64,000 nt of DNA from Propionigenium maris DSM 9537 (GTDB lineage: Bacteria; Fusobacteriota; Fusobacteriia; Fusobacteriales; Fusobacteriaceae), in NCBI RefSeq assembly GCF_027925155.1, contig NZ_BSDY01000012.1, forward strand, positions 41,865 to 105,864, read 5' to 3'. Position numbers and translations under genes: made by a program. Of the stretch, positions 1 to 8,901 are shown piece by piece; position 1 is the first letter of the stretch; each line of letters starts with the position of its first letter. Under the pieces are notes generated by a model. It was given only the letters and a program-made list of their open reading frames with translations, did no database searches and was not told the DNA's origin.

Positions 1-440
1 TATATCCCCTTTCTGGGATACTCTAAAAGTACCACCTTCTGGTAGGATTTTGATTTATCTGAAGATACCAGACCTGTGATCTGGCTCAAAGTAGTATATA
101 CTGATTTTATTATAGGTATCCTTGTAAAGAGCTTCTCCAGGCTGTTGGCTATCTTTCTTCCTATTACAAGCTTCAGGGTCATCCCTACAATGGTAACTCC
201 AATAAACACACCTATTACAGCCAGTACATATACTGTTATCTTTATATAGACCTCAGCTTCCTGCCTAGTGGTGATGCTCTCCATCTTTAGAAGGTAGTCT
301 GTTATATACTTTACAACAAATGAGTTACCTATAAAGGTAATTACAAGCTTGGCTACCCAGGAAACAAAATATATTGTTAGTACAACTGGAAGTACCGCTA
401 TAAGACCTGTATAGAACCAATTCTTCATCCTGCTTTTCAT
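1..440 (-). CDS. DUF502 family membrane protein, partial
   Basis: About 146 N-terminal residues are visible before the gene leaves the window on the left. Two long hydrophobic segments (about residues 7-30 and 65-90) flank a short exposed loop, followed by the stretch IPIIKSVYTTLSQI, which fits the conserved part of DUF502 membrane proteins. The role of this family is not established. The ATG lies in an ATGA overlap with the stop codon of the upstream CorC-like gene, so translation is probably coupled and both belong to one transcript. Confidence 0.8.
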   Translation of the reverse strand, partial: MKSRMKNWFYTGLIAVLPVVLTIYFVSWVAKLVITFIGNSFVVKYITDYLLKMESITTRQEAEVYIKITVYVLAVIGVFIGVTIVGMTLKLVIGRKIANSLEKLFTRIPIIKSVYTTLSQITGLVSSDKSKSYQKVVLLEYPRKGI

Positions 441-1714
441 TCTTCAACCTCATCACTAATTTTATGTAGTAATACCTTTGATACCCTCATCTTATCCACT
501 TCCAGGACATTTATCTTTATACTTCCAACCTGGATGCTGTCTCCCACATCTGCTACCTTACCCATCTCAGTTACTACAAGTCCTCCAAGGCTCTCATAGT
601 CCTCAGATTCAGGCAGCTCGATGTCTAGCTCCTTATTGAGGGTCTCGATGTCTATCATTGCATCTACTTCATATACCTCATCGCCCACTGCTTTGATGAG
701 CTCATCCTCTTCCTTATCGTACTCATCCTGTATCTCTCCCACTATCTCCTCGATAAGGTCTTCAATAGTAAGAACTCCCACAGTTCCTCCGTATTCATCC
801 AGAGCTATGGCAATGTGTACCTTTTTTCTCTTAAACTCCTCCAGTATCTCCATTATGGATTTTGTTTCTGGTACGAAGTATACCTCTCTCAGGTAATCTC
901 CCACAGGAACATCTGTCTTACCGGATTTTACAATATCCAGAAGGTCCTTCAGGTAGAGGATTCCAATGATATTGTCTATCCCCTCCTCATCATATACAGG
1001 TATTCTGGAGAATCCGTTTTCCTTTATCTCTTCCCATACCTCATCTATAGTCTGATCCGCTTCAAGGGCAAACATAGATGTTCTCGGAGTCATTACCTCC
1101 TTGGCGCTGGTCTCTCCAAACTCAAATATCGAGTGGATCATCTCCTTTTCATCCTCTTCTATTACACCCTCAGCCTCTCCTACATTTACATAGGAGATTA
1201 TATCCTCCTCTGTAATCATGAGGTTCTCATCGCTTATATGTATTCCAAAGATCTTTCCTATTACCTTGGATATAAATATGAGTACTTTGATCACCGGCAG
1301 TGTTAGCAGTGATACATAGTAGATAGGTAGAATAACAAGCATGGCTACCTTGCTTGAGTAGTTCTTTGCCACAACCTTGGGAGTGATCTCACCAAAGATC
1401 AGTATAACCACTGTCATACACAGGGTTACCATTGCTATGGCTCTTCCGCTGTTTCCAATCATTGCAAATGTTACCGCTGTAGCTATGGATGAAGCCAGAA
1501 TATTCACGATATTATTTCCTAAAAGTATTCCAGTAAGCATCTCATTTGGCTTCTTCAGCCACTTCCTGAGAAGCTCTGCTACCTTTGGATGCTCATCCTC
1601 TACATCCTCCAAATTGTTACTCTTAAATGCCGTAAGTGCTGTTTCTGAAGCTGAAAAGAAGCCAGAAAGCCCAATTAAAATTATAAGTAATATAATTTCG
1701 CCGTACGTGTCCAA
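437..1714 (-). CDS. CorC/HlyC-type (CNNM + CBS pair) membrane protein
   Basis: This 425-residue protein has the order of the CNNM/CorC family: an N-terminal DUF21 membrane domain (about residues 1-190, with the GFFSASETAL signature near the start), two CBS domains (about 210-330) and a C-terminal CorC_HlyC domain (about 340-425). Family members are linked to Mg2+ or Co2+ efflux or resistance; the older hemolysin label is misleading. The predicted start is TTG, about 10 nt after AAGGAAGG. It overlaps the downstream DUF502 gene by 4 nt. A small CBS protein is encoded upstream on the same strand. The transported ion is inferred, not visible. Confidence 0.9.
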   Translation of the reverse strand: MDTYGEIILLIILIGLSGFFSASETALTAFKSNNLEDVEDEHPKVAELLRKWLKKPNEMLTGILLGNNIVNILASSIATAVTFAMIGNSGRAIAMVTLCMTVVILIFGEITPKVVAKNYSSKVAMLVILPIYYVSLLTLPVIKVLIFISKVIGKIFGIHISDENLMITEEDIISYVNVGEAEGVIEEDEKEMIHSIFEFGETSAKEVMTPRTSMFALEADQTIDEVWEEIKENGFSRIPVYDEEGIDNIIGILYLKDLLDIVKSGKTDVPVGDYLREVYFVPETKSIMEILEEFKRKKVHIAIALDEYGGTVGVLTIEDLIEEIVGEIQDEYDKEEDELIKAVGDEVYEVDAMIDIETLNKELDIELPESEDYESLGGLVVTEMGKVADVGDSIQVGSIKINVLEVDKMRVSKVLLHKISDEVEE

Positions 1715-1780
1715 GTTAAATTTACACCTTCCTTTTTAATCAATCATTTATTTATATAGATAGCCTGAGGCTAGCTTATA

Positions 1781-2224
1781 TTAAAAACAATTGTAGATGA
1801 GGTCGCTTTTGGTAATAATTCCCCTCAGCTCACCCTTCTCTACTACCAGAGTATAGGGATATCCCTCCTCCAACATCTTAGTTACCACTTCCTCTAGATC
1901 GTCCTCCTCACCGCTTACCAGGTAGTCCTCCGACATAAGCTCCTTGGCTTTATAGGAGGATATCTTCTTGAGCTTTTCCTGGAAGTTTTTATTTCCTGGA
2001 AGAGTTATGAGAAGATCCCAGAAAGCTATCACTGGAGGCAGGGGAGCCTTCTCCTCCCTGATGAGGATATCATCCCTTGTAACTACCCCTAATATCCTTC
2101 CGCCTTCCACTACAGGCAGTCTTCCGATACCCTTTTCCTTCATAAGGGATATTATCTTATCCAGAGTTTCCTCTGGGGATATTGTCACAACTTTCCTGTT
2201 TATTACATCCTTGATTTTTTTCAT
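1781..2224 (-). CDS. CBS-domain pair protein
   Basis: This 147-residue cytoplasmic protein consists almost entirely of two CBS domains (about residues 5-60 and 85-145), the module that binds adenosyl nucleotides and senses energy state. I start it at the ATG of MKKIKDV because GGAGG lies 6 nt upstream; an earlier in-frame start would add 11 residues but has no ribosome site. It lies between ndk and the CorC-like gene, which itself has CBS domains. No catalytic domain is attached, so a regulatory or nucleotide-sensing role is an inference. Confidence 0.85.
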   Translation of the reverse strand: MKKIKDVINRKVVTISPEETLDKIISLMKEKGIGRLPVVEGGRILGVVTRDDILIREEKAPLPPVIAFWDLLITLPGNKNFQEKLKKISSYKAKELMSEDYLVSGEEDDLEEVVTKMLEEGYPYTLVVEKGELRGIITKSDLIYNCF

Positions 2225-2275
2225 AATTTTCCTCCATTCTAGCATAAAAATAATCAAATAACAATATAGCTTAAG

Positions 2276-2722
2276 TTAATATACCCAGGGCTCCAGATAG
2301 AGTTTATAAGCCATAATTTCTTCGGGTTTAAAAAAGTTTTTTATCTCCCTCTCAGCGCTCTCTGCAGAGTCCGATGAGTGCACTATATTCTTTGTGGTAT
2401 CCATGGCAAAATCTCCCCTAATGGTCCCCGCTTCAGCCTCTAAGGCCCTTGTAGCTCCCGCCATCTTTCTCATAGTGGCTATGGCCTTCTCTCCCTCAAC
2501 TACAGCCAGCACCACGGGACTGGAGGTAATAAAGTTTATAAGGGAGTCGTAGAACTCCTTCCCCTCATGCTCTGCATAGTGCAGACTGGCTTTTTCTCTA
2601 CCTATTATATCTAACTTCAGGGCGGACAGCTTTAGCCCCTTCCTCTCTATCCTTCCTATTATCTCTCCTACGAGGCCCCGTTCCACACCGTCGGGTTTTA
2701 TTATCAGCAAAGTTTTTTCCAT
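2276..2722 (-). CDS. ndk: nucleoside diphosphate kinase
   Basis: This enzyme transfers the gamma phosphate of ATP to nucleoside diphosphates through a phosphohistidine. Its 148 residues are close to the usual family length. It opens with the typical TLLIIKPDGVERGLVG segment, and the catalytic histidine is His115 in NIVHSSDS. The usual Gly after the histidine is Ser here, a tolerated substitution. A strong ribosome site (GAAGGAGGGGG) precedes the ATG. It heads the minus-strand run ndk, CBS protein, CorC-like protein, DUF502. Confidence 0.97.
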   Translation of the reverse strand: MEKTLLIIKPDGVERGLVGEIIGRIERKGLKLSALKLDIIGREKASLHYAEHEGKEFYDSLINFITSSPVVLAVVEGEKAIATMRKMAGATRALEAEAGTIRGDFAMDTTKNIVHSSDSAESAEREIKNFFKPEEIMAYKLYLEPWVY

Positions 2723-2836
2723 ATTGCACCCCCTCCTTCTAAATCATATACCCCCTTTCCCCTATTTTCTTTTTTTCAAGTATGCATTTTTACTGGTGTT
2801 TTAGACCTTCAGATGATTTTCTTCAAATTAAATTTA

Positions 2837-2857
2837 GCAGGTCTGCACGGGACCTGC
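2837..2857 (-). terminator. possible weak terminator after the acetyltransferase gene
   Basis: A 7-bp inverted repeat, GCAGGTC and GACCTGC with a 7-nt loop, lies 16 nt beyond the stop codon of the minus-strand acetyltransferase. What follows is AT-rich but not a clean T-run, so termination is only moderately supported. Confidence 0.4.
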
Positions 2858-2872
2858 CACCTGAGCTTAAAA

Positions 2873-3370
2873 CTACTCTATAATATATTCAAGAAAATTC
2901 TCCCCATGGTCCTCCTCGCTCCTTAAAAACCTTCCTCCATTACCTTGAATAACTCTCCTGGAAGCCTCGTTGTTCTCACCGCATGTGACCCTGAGATCCT
3001 CTATCCCCATCTCTCTGGCCTTGGCTATCCCAAGTTTCAGAATCTCCCTGCCATATCCCCTCATCCTCATAGAGGGGGGAACATCATACCCTATATTTCC
3101 ATGGATCGGCACAGCCCTGTGCCTTATCCTTATATTCCCTCTGATCTCTGTCTCATCCTCATCCACCAGCCAGTAGGTGGTTGTGGCCACATCTCCCTCT
3201 GGTAGATCTATTCCCCGACTGATCTCTCCTAGTCTTTCAAGGTAGTTCTCCATATTCTGGAGTCCCTCCTCATACTTATAGTAGTAGTGCCACTCCTCCT
3301 CAACTCTATAATCCTCTGCCATTCTTTTGAAGGCTTCCTCCATACCAGGTCTTGGTAGTATCAGTTTCAT
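2873..3370 (-). CDS. GNAT family N-acetyltransferase
   Basis: A 165-residue acetyltransferase of the GNAT fold. The acetyl-CoA binding segment is visible as GYDVPPSMRMRGYGREILKLG (about residues 92-112), with the R/Q-x-x-G-x-G/A type loop as RMRGYG. The C-terminal half, GIEDLRVTCGENNEASRRVI, is typical of amino-acid or small-molecule acetyltransferases of the YjbC/RimI-like group. Substrate unknown. It is a single gene with AGAGGG just upstream of the ATG. Confidence 0.85.
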   Translation of the reverse strand: MKLILPRPGMEEAFKRMAEDYRVEEEWHYYYKYEEGLQNMENYLERLGEISRGIDLPEGDVATTTYWLVDEDETEIRGNIRIRHRAVPIHGNIGYDVPPSMRMRGYGREILKLGIAKAREMGIEDLRVTCGENNEASRRVIQGNGGRFLRSEEDHGENFLEYIIE

Positions 3371-3510
3371 CCCTCTATCACCGCCTTTTAAGAATATTAT
3401 ACCCCATTTAATGCTCTAAACCTAAGGAAGCGGGTATTTCTGTCACTTCCAACCTTAGCTCCCTTAACTAAGTAATAGGTTATACATGATATTAAAGAAG
3501 GTTTTACCAT

Positions 3511-3540
3511 AAAAAAAGGACTGGAGTTATCCAGTCCTTT
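3511..3540 (-). terminator. Rho-independent terminator of the alanine symporter gene
   Basis: GGACTGGA and TCCAGTCC form an 8-bp stem with a GTTA-type loop. On the minus strand it is followed by seven T residues. It lies 11 nt beyond the stop of the symporter gene. Confidence 0.85.
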
Positions 3541-3550
3541 AGAGGTATTA

Positions 3551-5068
3551 TTATGCCAGTTCCACTTCTGTGGCCTTTCCTTTTTCCTTGAGTGTTCCTG
3601 CTTTTTCCATCTTCTTCTTCCATACACCAGAAGTATTCATAATTCCAAGAGCTTCAGGATCGAAGTCATTTTCCTCTGTTCTTCCTTCCTTCATTCTTAG
3701 CTCATAGTCTCTCAGACAAGCTACTGCCGGCTTATACATCATAAGGATTCCTACGATGTTGATCCATGCCATTAGTCCAACTCCGATATCACCAAGAGTC
3801 CATGCCATTCCACCTGTAGTCATAGTTCCGTAGAATGTGAATCCAAGGAAGAATGCCTTAAATACATACTCTGCCATCTTGTTCTTACCATCTGTGAAGT
3901 ATACAAGAGCTGTATCTCCATTCCAGAAGTAAGCCAGAATAGTTGTGAAGGCAAAGAAGATGATAGAGATCGCTACTACATATGCTCCAGCTCCCATACC
4001 TGCGTCGATTGCCGCCGCTGTATTAAGTGGACCTATAGATGTCGATGTCATTGCATCTGTTGCCATATCTCCAGCAAAAATTGTGTTTCCAGCTGAGTCA
4101 AATACCTTATATGCTCCAGTGATGATGATCATAAGAGCTGTAGCTGTACATACAAAGATCGAGTCGATATAGATAGAGAATGCCTGTACAAGCCCCTGCT
4201 TAGCCGGGTGGTTAACCTCTGCCGCTGCTGCTGATGCAGGTCCAGTACCCTGTCCAGCCTCGTTTGAGTAGATTCCTCTCTTAACACCCCAAGTTACAGC
4301 TGCTCCGACCATTCCACCTAGTGCCGCTTCTCCGCCACCGAATGCTGAAGCTACAATTAGCTGAAGTGAAGGAATGATATCTCCCACATTTAATGCTAGA
4401 ATTATAACTGCTACTAATATATATCCTGCCGCCATGAATGGTACTACTACACCGGCGAACTTACCTATTCTCTTAGCTCCTCCAATTATGATAGCTGCAA
4501 GAATAACTACAATTGATACTCCAGTAACTATTGGTGATACTCCAAAGGCATTGTTTACAGATGTTGCAATAGTGTTTGACTGTACCCCTGGTAGGAAGAT
4601 TCCCATTGCCAGCAGTGTTGCCCCTGCAAATGCTGTTCCATATCCCTTGTGTCCCTTTCCAAATAGTCCTCTTTTAAAGTAGTATGAAGGTCCCCCTCTA
4701 TACGACCCTGACACTTCCTCCTTGTAAAGCTGTCCCAGAGTAGACTCAATAAATGATGACGCTCCTCCAAGTAGTGAGATTACCCACAGCCAAAAGATAG
4801 ATCCTGGTCCTCCAAGAGCAATCGCGGTAGCTACTCCTGCGATATTTCCTGTTCCTACTCTTCCACTTACTGCCATACACACAGCTTCGAAGGAAGATAC
4901 TCCTGATTCTGAGTCACCCTTATCAAATAGAAGCCTCACCATCTCCTTGATAAGTCTCATCTGTGCACCCTTAGTTACAACGGTAAAAAACAGACCTGCT
5001 CCCAGACACAAGTAAACCAGTGAATTGTGCCACACTATCCCGTTTAGCATGTTAATAAAAGATTCCAT
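3551..5068 (-). CDS. alsT: AGCS family sodium:alanine/glycine symporter
   Basis: An inner-membrane carrier that brings in alanine or glycine with Na+. The 505-residue product has many hydrophobic helices and family signatures: SGRVGTGNIAGVATAIALGG (about residues 67-86) and GVKRGIYSNEAGQGTGPA in the middle. I start it at MESFINML (5068) because GAGGGGG precedes that ATG; the in-frame Met five codons earlier has no ribosome site. It is monocistronic with its own terminator. An amino-acid importer fits the fermentative content of the window. Confidence 0.95.
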   Translation of the reverse strand: MESFINMLNGIVWHNSLVYLCLGAGLFFTVVTKGAQMRLIKEMVRLLFDKGDSESGVSSFEAVCMAVSGRVGTGNIAGVATAIALGGPGSIFWLWVISLLGGASSFIESTLGQLYKEEVSGSYRGGPSYYFKRGLFGKGHKGYGTAFAGATLLAMGIFLPGVQSNTIATSVNNAFGVSPIVTGVSIVVILAAIIIGGAKRIGKFAGVVVPFMAAGYILVAVIILALNVGDIIPSLQLIVASAFGGGEAALGGMVGAAVTWGVKRGIYSNEAGQGTGPASAAAAEVNHPAKQGLVQAFSIYIDSIFVCTATALMIIITGAYKVFDSAGNTIFAGDMATDAMTSTSIGPLNTAAAIDAGMGAGAYVVAISIIFFAFTTILAYFWNGDTALVYFTDGKNKMAEYVFKAFFLGFTFYGTMTTGGMAWTLGDIGVGLMAWINIVGILMMYKPAVACLRDYELRMKEGRTEENDFDPEALGIMNTSGVWKKKMEKAGTLKEKGKATEVELA

Positions 5069-5528
5069 ATAATACCCCCTCATTTTATTTTAAAACCTGT
5101 CTAAAATACAAACTCCGAATGATACTAATTCCATTATTGGATTTTTACCCCAACGACTCTCAATTTTATAGTTCACCAAACGTATCTTTCGTTCTGAAAA
5201 AGATTATAGATGAAGTCCATTGATGAAGTCTATTATATTTATACCACATAAAATTTACAATGCAAAAATCATAAAACTGTTGAGAGCGGTTCCAATAAAA
5301 TTTGGTATCGGTACCATTTCTTATATATTGAGGGCTATAAAAAAAAACAATATTTTTTTATTTTTTTTTATTTTCTTTAGGTTTTTTAATCTTTTATTCA
5401 TCTTATTTTAATATTCATTTGTATATAATCACCTTTTCCTCTTGAAGCTTGACATATCCAGCCTCAAGTATTAAACTCTTATTAAACGCTCCAGTTGAAA
5501 GTCTGTTTTTTAAGGGGGAGGAAATTTT
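5069..5528. other. 460-nt intergenic region between divergent genes
   Basis: This AT-rich spacer separates the minus-strand symporter from the plus-strand HAD gene. It contains an inverted repeat TGGTATCGGTACCA at 5304-5317 (arms TGGTA/TACCA), a possible operator, and a very T-rich tract at about 5341-5410. A 63-codon plus-strand reading frame at 5220-5411 has no ribosome site and low-complexity composition, so I do not call it a gene. The TAAGGGGGAGG ribosome site of the HAD gene lies at the right end. Confidence 0.5.
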
Positions 5529-6128
5529 ATGATTAGAAATATAATCTTTGATCTAGGTCAGGTTCTCTTTGAATTTACACCTAAAAATTACTTAAGTCAA
5601 AATTTTTCTAAGGAAAAGGCTGAAATTTTGATGAAGGAGATCTTTAAGGAGAAGGAGTGGAAGAACTTAGACAGGGGAACCTGTAGTATTGAAGAGGCCA
5701 TCGACAGCATAGTAAGCAGAGGCAGAGTCACCAGGGAGGAAGCTGAGGCCATCTTGAGTAACAGAAGGTCTATCATCACCCCCATCGATGAAAACTTGAG
5801 GCTTTTGGAGGCTATTAAGAATAATGGTTATAGGATCTTCATCCTTTCAAACTTCCACAAGGATCTTTTCTATGATTTTTACAGGGATATACCCCTTCTC
5901 CATCTGGCAGATGGTAAGGTCATCTCTGCAGATATAAACCTTTTAAAACCTGAGGGAGAGATATATAGCCATATCCTGAAAAAATATCAGCTTACCCCCA
6001 GCGAAACACTCTTTATAGATGACACCAAGCACAATATAGAGGCTGCCACCGAGTTTGGAATCATAGGATTCCACTTGAAAGCTCCAAAACTTCTTAAGAG
6101 GAGTCTGGAGGAGTTGGAGATACTCTAG
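5529..6128 (+). CDS. HAD-IA family hydrolase (YihX-like)
   Basis: A 199-residue cytoplasmic phosphatase-like protein of the haloacid dehalogenase superfamily. Visible motifs are motif I IIFDLGQVL with the nucleophile Asp8, motif II Ser107 in FILSNF, the motif III lysine Lys140 in LLKPEGEIY, and motif IV Asp164/Asp165 in FIDDTKHN. The DLG form of motif I matches the YihX group, which acts on small sugar phosphates; the substrate here is unknown. GGGGGAGG precedes the ATG. The stop codon is followed almost immediately by repeat element R1. Confidence 0.9.
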   Translation: MIRNIIFDLGQVLFEFTPKNYLSQNFSKEKAEILMKEIFKEKEWKNLDRGTCSIEEAIDSIVSRGRVTREEAEAILSNRRSIITPIDENLRLLEAIKNNGYRIFILSNFHKDLFYDFYRDIPLLHLADGKVISADINLLKPEGEIYSHILKKYQLTPSETLFIDDTKHNIEAATEFGIIGFHLKAPKLLKRSLEELEIL

Positions 6129-6129
6129 A

Positions 6130-6212
6130 GCAACGTGACGTTGCATCCTAATAATCAAAGGGAGCACTGATTAACTTCACACAAAATTAATATGAATTTT
6201 ATACTTTTTAAA
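6130..6212 (-). repeat. intergenic repeat element R1 (subfamily A)
   Basis: An element of about 83 nt that begins, on the plus strand, with the hairpin GCAACG-TGA-CGTTGC followed by ATCCTAATAATCAA, then AT-rich DNA ending in TTTATACTTTTTAAATA, directly against the terminator shared by the HAD and thioredoxin-like genes. It matches R4 closely and R3 more loosely. Strand is given as that of the adjacent minus-strand gene, beyond whose terminator it lies. It starts one nucleotide after the HAD stop codon. Confidence 0.75.
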
Positions 6213-6213
6213 T

Positions 6214-6242
6214 AAAAAAACCGCCCATAGGGCGGTTTTTTT
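6214..6242. terminator. bidirectional terminator, HAD / thioredoxin-like genes
   Basis: ACCGCCC-ATA-GGGCGGT forms a strong stem flanked by seven A residues on one side and seven T residues on the other. It can therefore serve both convergent genes. It overlaps the stop codon of the minus-strand thioredoxin-like gene. Confidence 0.9.
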
Positions 6243-6735
6243 ATCCAATCACCTTTAGAATATCCTCTGCTGTATCCGACAGGTACTTCCCCTTTAGATA
6301 GTCCAGCTCTATCTCCTCATAGTTTTCAGAGCTTCTAACCACTTCCGGCTGCTCTAAAAACACTCCCATCTTTTCATAGTTTTCATCTAAGATAACTACT
6401 GTTGGTATCTTCACTTCATCCAGACCCAGTGCTTCAGAGAGAAACTTCTGTCCTCTTCCTCTTGTAATTACTGATATCTCAAAGTTGGTATTTACCTCGC
6501 ACATCTTTTTTATCACAGTGAGGTTCAGCTGACAGTCTGGACACCAGATCTCTCCCACACATAGAAAGTTTACTTTTTTAGATATCCCTGATATCTTCTC
6601 TGAAAGAGAGGTCTCAAAGTTTATCCTTGAATAGTTTTTAGGTATTCTTGCTCTCTCTTCCTTGGTTCCGCTTCCCACATATGTTTCATAGTTCACACCA
6701 CAGTCAAATAATTCCTCAAATGTCATTGTTCTCAT
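6241..6735 (-). CDS. thioredoxin family protein
   Basis: A 164-residue thioredoxin-fold protein with the redox site Cys65-Pro-Asp-Cys68 in FLCVGEIWCPDCQL. The first 50 residues are not part of the canonical fold. No signal peptide is visible, so it should be cytoplasmic. A WCPDC site with a later IPTVVILDE strand matches the YbbN/thioredoxin-like group often annotated only as thioredoxin family. It is monocistronic, with a GGGGGAAAAG ribosome site. It may be a general thiol reductant; the partner is unknown. Confidence 0.85.
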   Translation of the reverse strand: MRTMTFEELFDCGVNYETYVGSGTKEERARIPKNYSRINFETSLSEKISGISKKVNFLCVGEIWCPDCQLNLTVIKKMCEVNTNFEISVITRGRGQKFLSEALGLDEVKIPTVVILDENYEKMGVFLEQPEVVRSSENYEEIELDYLKGKYLSDTAEDILKVIG

Positions 6736-6818
6736 ACTTTTCCCCCTATTCCATTGATCTGACTATAGATTAACCTATCCACTGGACCGATGCAAGCTTT
6801 TTCTTGAACCAATAAAAA

Positions 6819-6903
6819 GGAGCGTAACGCTCCCCCCTTGCTAACCTTATGTAATGGATTTTTATAATAAAATCCATCTATAATTCGATACTTTCCTTAA
6901 CAA
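6819..6903 (-). repeat. intergenic repeat element R2 (subfamily B)
   Basis: Begins on the plus strand with the hairpin GGAGCG-TAA-CGCTCC, then CCCCTTGCTAACCTTATG, an inner hairpin ATGGATTTT/AAAATCCAT, and the shared end ATACTTTCCTTAACAATA abutting the cysK terminator. Read on the minus strand, the first hairpin is followed by TTTTTATT and could act as a second terminator. It is most similar to R5. Confidence 0.75.
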
Positions 6904-6904
6904 T

Positions 6905-6930
6905 AAAAAAAGAGGGTTATCCCTCTTTTT
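6905..6930 (-). terminator. cysK terminator
   Basis: AAAGAGGG and CCCTCTTT pair around a short loop, with an A/T tract on each side (T-run on the minus strand). It lies 20 nt beyond the cysK stop codon. Confidence 0.85.
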
Positions 6931-6950
6931 ATCTACCATATAATTCAACT

Positions 6951-7880
6951 TTAGGCCTGTCCGAAGATATTGCTGCTCAGGTATCTCTCTCCAGTATCCA
7001 TAAGAAGCACAACTATCCTCTTTCCCTTGTTCTCCTCTAACCTACCAAGCTCCATAGCTGCATGAAGAGCTGCTCCAGATGAGATCCCCGCAAGGATCCC
7101 CTCCTCCCTTGCAAGTCTGTTTGTCATTACAAGAGCCTGTTCATATGTAGCTGTAACTATACCGTCAGCGTAGCTCTCCTCAAATACCGGAGGTACAAAT
7201 CCGGCACTCATCCCTATTCCCTGTAGCTTATGAGGTCCTATATATCCCTTTGAAAGAAGTGGAGACTCTGCAGGCTCCAGTGCATAGGCCTTCAGGTGAG
7301 GTATCTTCTCCTTCAGAGCTCTTGCTGTACCTGTGAAGCTTCCTCCAGTTCCAGTTCCAGTAAGGAATATATCCAGCTCTCCCTCTAGATCCTCTATTAT
7401 CTCCACAGCTGTACTCTTTGAGTGAGCTGCTGGGTTAGCAGGGTTTTTAAACTGATCTGGAATAAATACCTTCTCATACTTTTCCTTTAACTCATCTATC
7501 TTATCCAGACAGCCCTTCATTCCAAGGGAACCGTCTACAAGGATTATCTCCGCTCCATAAGCTTCTACCAGCTGCCTTCTCTCTACACTCATTGTATCTG
7601 GCATTATGATCTTCAGGTCATACCCCTTTACTGCACATGTCATAGCTAGACCTATCCCTGTATTTCCACTGGTAGCCTCTATTACCACTGTATCCCTGTC
7701 CAGTTTTCCCTGAGCCTCAGCTTCCTCTATGATATTTATAGCTACCCTGTCCTTCACACTTCCTCCTGGGTTCATTCCCTCTACCTTTACCAGGATCTCT
7801 GCATGGGTTTCATTTATATTATTTAATCTTACAATTGGTGTTTTTCCTACTGTTCTTAGGATATTTTCCTTTATATTCAA
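6951..7880 (-). CDS. cysK: cysteine synthase (O-acetylserine sulfhydrylase)
   Basis: A PLP enzyme that makes cysteine from O-acetylserine and sulfide. The 309-residue length is normal. The Schiff-base lysine is Lys43 in NPGGSVKDR, the substrate loop is TSGNTGIG and the phosphate-binding loop is GTGTGGSFTG. The start is a TTG preceded by GGAGGAGATACA, with no better ATG nearby. It stands alone, divergent from the WYL-protein gene, with its own terminator followed by element R2. No serine acetyltransferase gene is in the window. Confidence 0.95.
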   Translation of the reverse strand: MNIKENILRTVGKTPIVRLNNINETHAEILVKVEGMNPGGSVKDRVAINIIEEAEAQGKLDRDTVVIEATSGNTGIGLAMTCAVKGYDLKIIMPDTMSVERRQLVEAYGAEIILVDGSLGMKGCLDKIDELKEKYEKVFIPDQFKNPANPAAHSKSTAVEIIEDLEGELDIFLTGTGTGGSFTGTARALKEKIPHLKAYALEPAESPLLSKGYIGPHKLQGIGMSAGFVPPVFEESYADGIVTATYEQALVMTNRLAREEGILAGISSGAALHAAMELGRLEENKGKRIVVLLMDTGERYLSSNIFGQA

Positions 7881-7964
7881 TGTATCTCCTCCAATAATCC
7901 GTCTTAATTAAATTTTACTCCTTTTTAAACCTTTAAAGTATATATCAAAAAAAAATATATTGTG

Positions 7965-7992
7965 TTCACTTTTTTTTGTTGTATACTATAAT
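7965..7992 (+). promoter_or_regulatory. sigma-70-like promoter of the WYL-asparaginase-deacetylase genes
   Basis: TTCACT and TATAAT are separated by 16 nt in a T-rich context, about 65 nt upstream of the WYL-protein start codon. The -10 box is perfect and the -35 is a partial match. Confidence 0.5.
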
Positions 7993-8055
7993 TATAAGTA
8001 TTTTTTACAATTATTTTGTTCATGTTTTTTGAACGATAGATGAAGGGAGCAACAT

Positions 8056-8889
8056 ATGGAAAAAAAGATACGTGTAACACTTCCCGACTATATCTATGAT
8101 GTTATTATAGCAGATATCGAGGAATTTAATATAAATAAAAATAAGCTGTGTAACTATCTCTTTAATGAATTGAAGTTTGAGGCCTCCCAGGAGGTTCTTC
8201 CAGAGTGTAAAAAAAAATCTACCCTCCAGTTCAACCTCAATAAGAAAAATTTAGAGACCTACTATGAAGTGTTGGAGGAAAATAATGTCCAGGTGGAGGC
8301 TGCCTTCTTCAGGCAGGTTTTCTACTCCTACACCAATCAGTCAAAGAAAAACAGGGAGGCCTTTGTCTTCAAGGAGGTTTTGGAAAAGATACGTTACGCC
8401 ATAGAGGAAAAAAAGACCCTGAAGATCATATTCAAGGATGGTAAGAGCACCAAGGTGACTCCCTACTTTATTGGAAGCTCCCAGTTGGAGCTGGCCAACT
8501 ACCTATTCTCCTACGACCACATAGAAGGGAAATATAAAAACTACAAGGTTGCCAATATAAGCTCCATCCTTATCACCAGGGACAGAGTTCATGAGGGTGA
8601 GAAGGAGTTTATCAGCAGGGTAATAGCTGATTTTGATCCCTTCCTTTCCAAGGGGAAGTTAGTTGTGGCTGAGCTTACCGATAGAGGGTGCGAGCTTTTA
8701 AAGGTCCTTAAGACAAACAGACCCCACATCATTAAAAACGAAGGCACTACCTACTACTTTGAGTGTTCCCAGGAGAAAGCCAAGAGATACTTTACATATT
8801 TCCTTTCTGAAATAAGGATTATAGAGCCTGCACCTCTGGCTCTTTGGTTTAAGGAGGAGTTTTTTAAGGCATATAAAAACTATGATTAG
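8056..8889 (+). CDS. WYL-domain protein, probable transcriptional regulator
   Basis: A 277-residue protein with a short N-terminal region resembling a ribbon-helix-helix DNA-binding segment (KKIRVTLPDYIYDVIIADI, residues 3-21) and a central WYL-like domain (about 125-190). The WYL part shows the pattern IRYAIEEKKTLKIIFKDG, then the TPYFIGSS and LANYLFSYD strands. WYL domains usually sense small ligands or nucleic acid in regulators. It is the first gene of a tight plus-strand set, 12 nt before the asparaginase gene. Its target is unknown, although local control of this set is plausible. Confidence 0.75.
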   Translation: MEKKIRVTLPDYIYDVIIADIEEFNINKNKLCNYLFNELKFEASQEVLPECKKKSTLQFNLNKKNLETYYEVLEENNVQVEAAFFRQVFYSYTNQSKKNREAFVFKEVLEKIRYAIEEKKTLKIIFKDGKSTKVTPYFIGSSQLELANYLFSYDHIEGKYKNYKVANISSILITRDRVHEGEKEFISRVIADFDPFLSKGKLVVAELTDRGCELLKVLKTNRPHIIKNEGTTYYFECSQEKAKRYFTYFLSEIRIIEPAPLALWFKEEFFKAYKNYD

Positions 8890-8901
8890 GGAGGTAGTTA
8901 A

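Noticed and set aside
815..1306. 163-codon plus-strand reading frame
   Set aside because: Lies wholly antisense to the well-supported CorC-like gene; a shadow frame without a ribosome site.
1761..1773. TAGCC-TGA-GGCTA hairpin after the CBS protein gene as terminator
   Set aside because: Only 5 bp and no T-run; downstream genes continue on the same strand.
3397..3627. 76-codon minus-strand frame after the alanine symporter
   Set aside because: Overlaps the symporter 3' end in another frame and runs through its terminator.
5220..5411. 63-codon plus-strand reading frame
   Set aside because: Low-complexity AT-rich DNA with no ribosome site and no recognisable domain.
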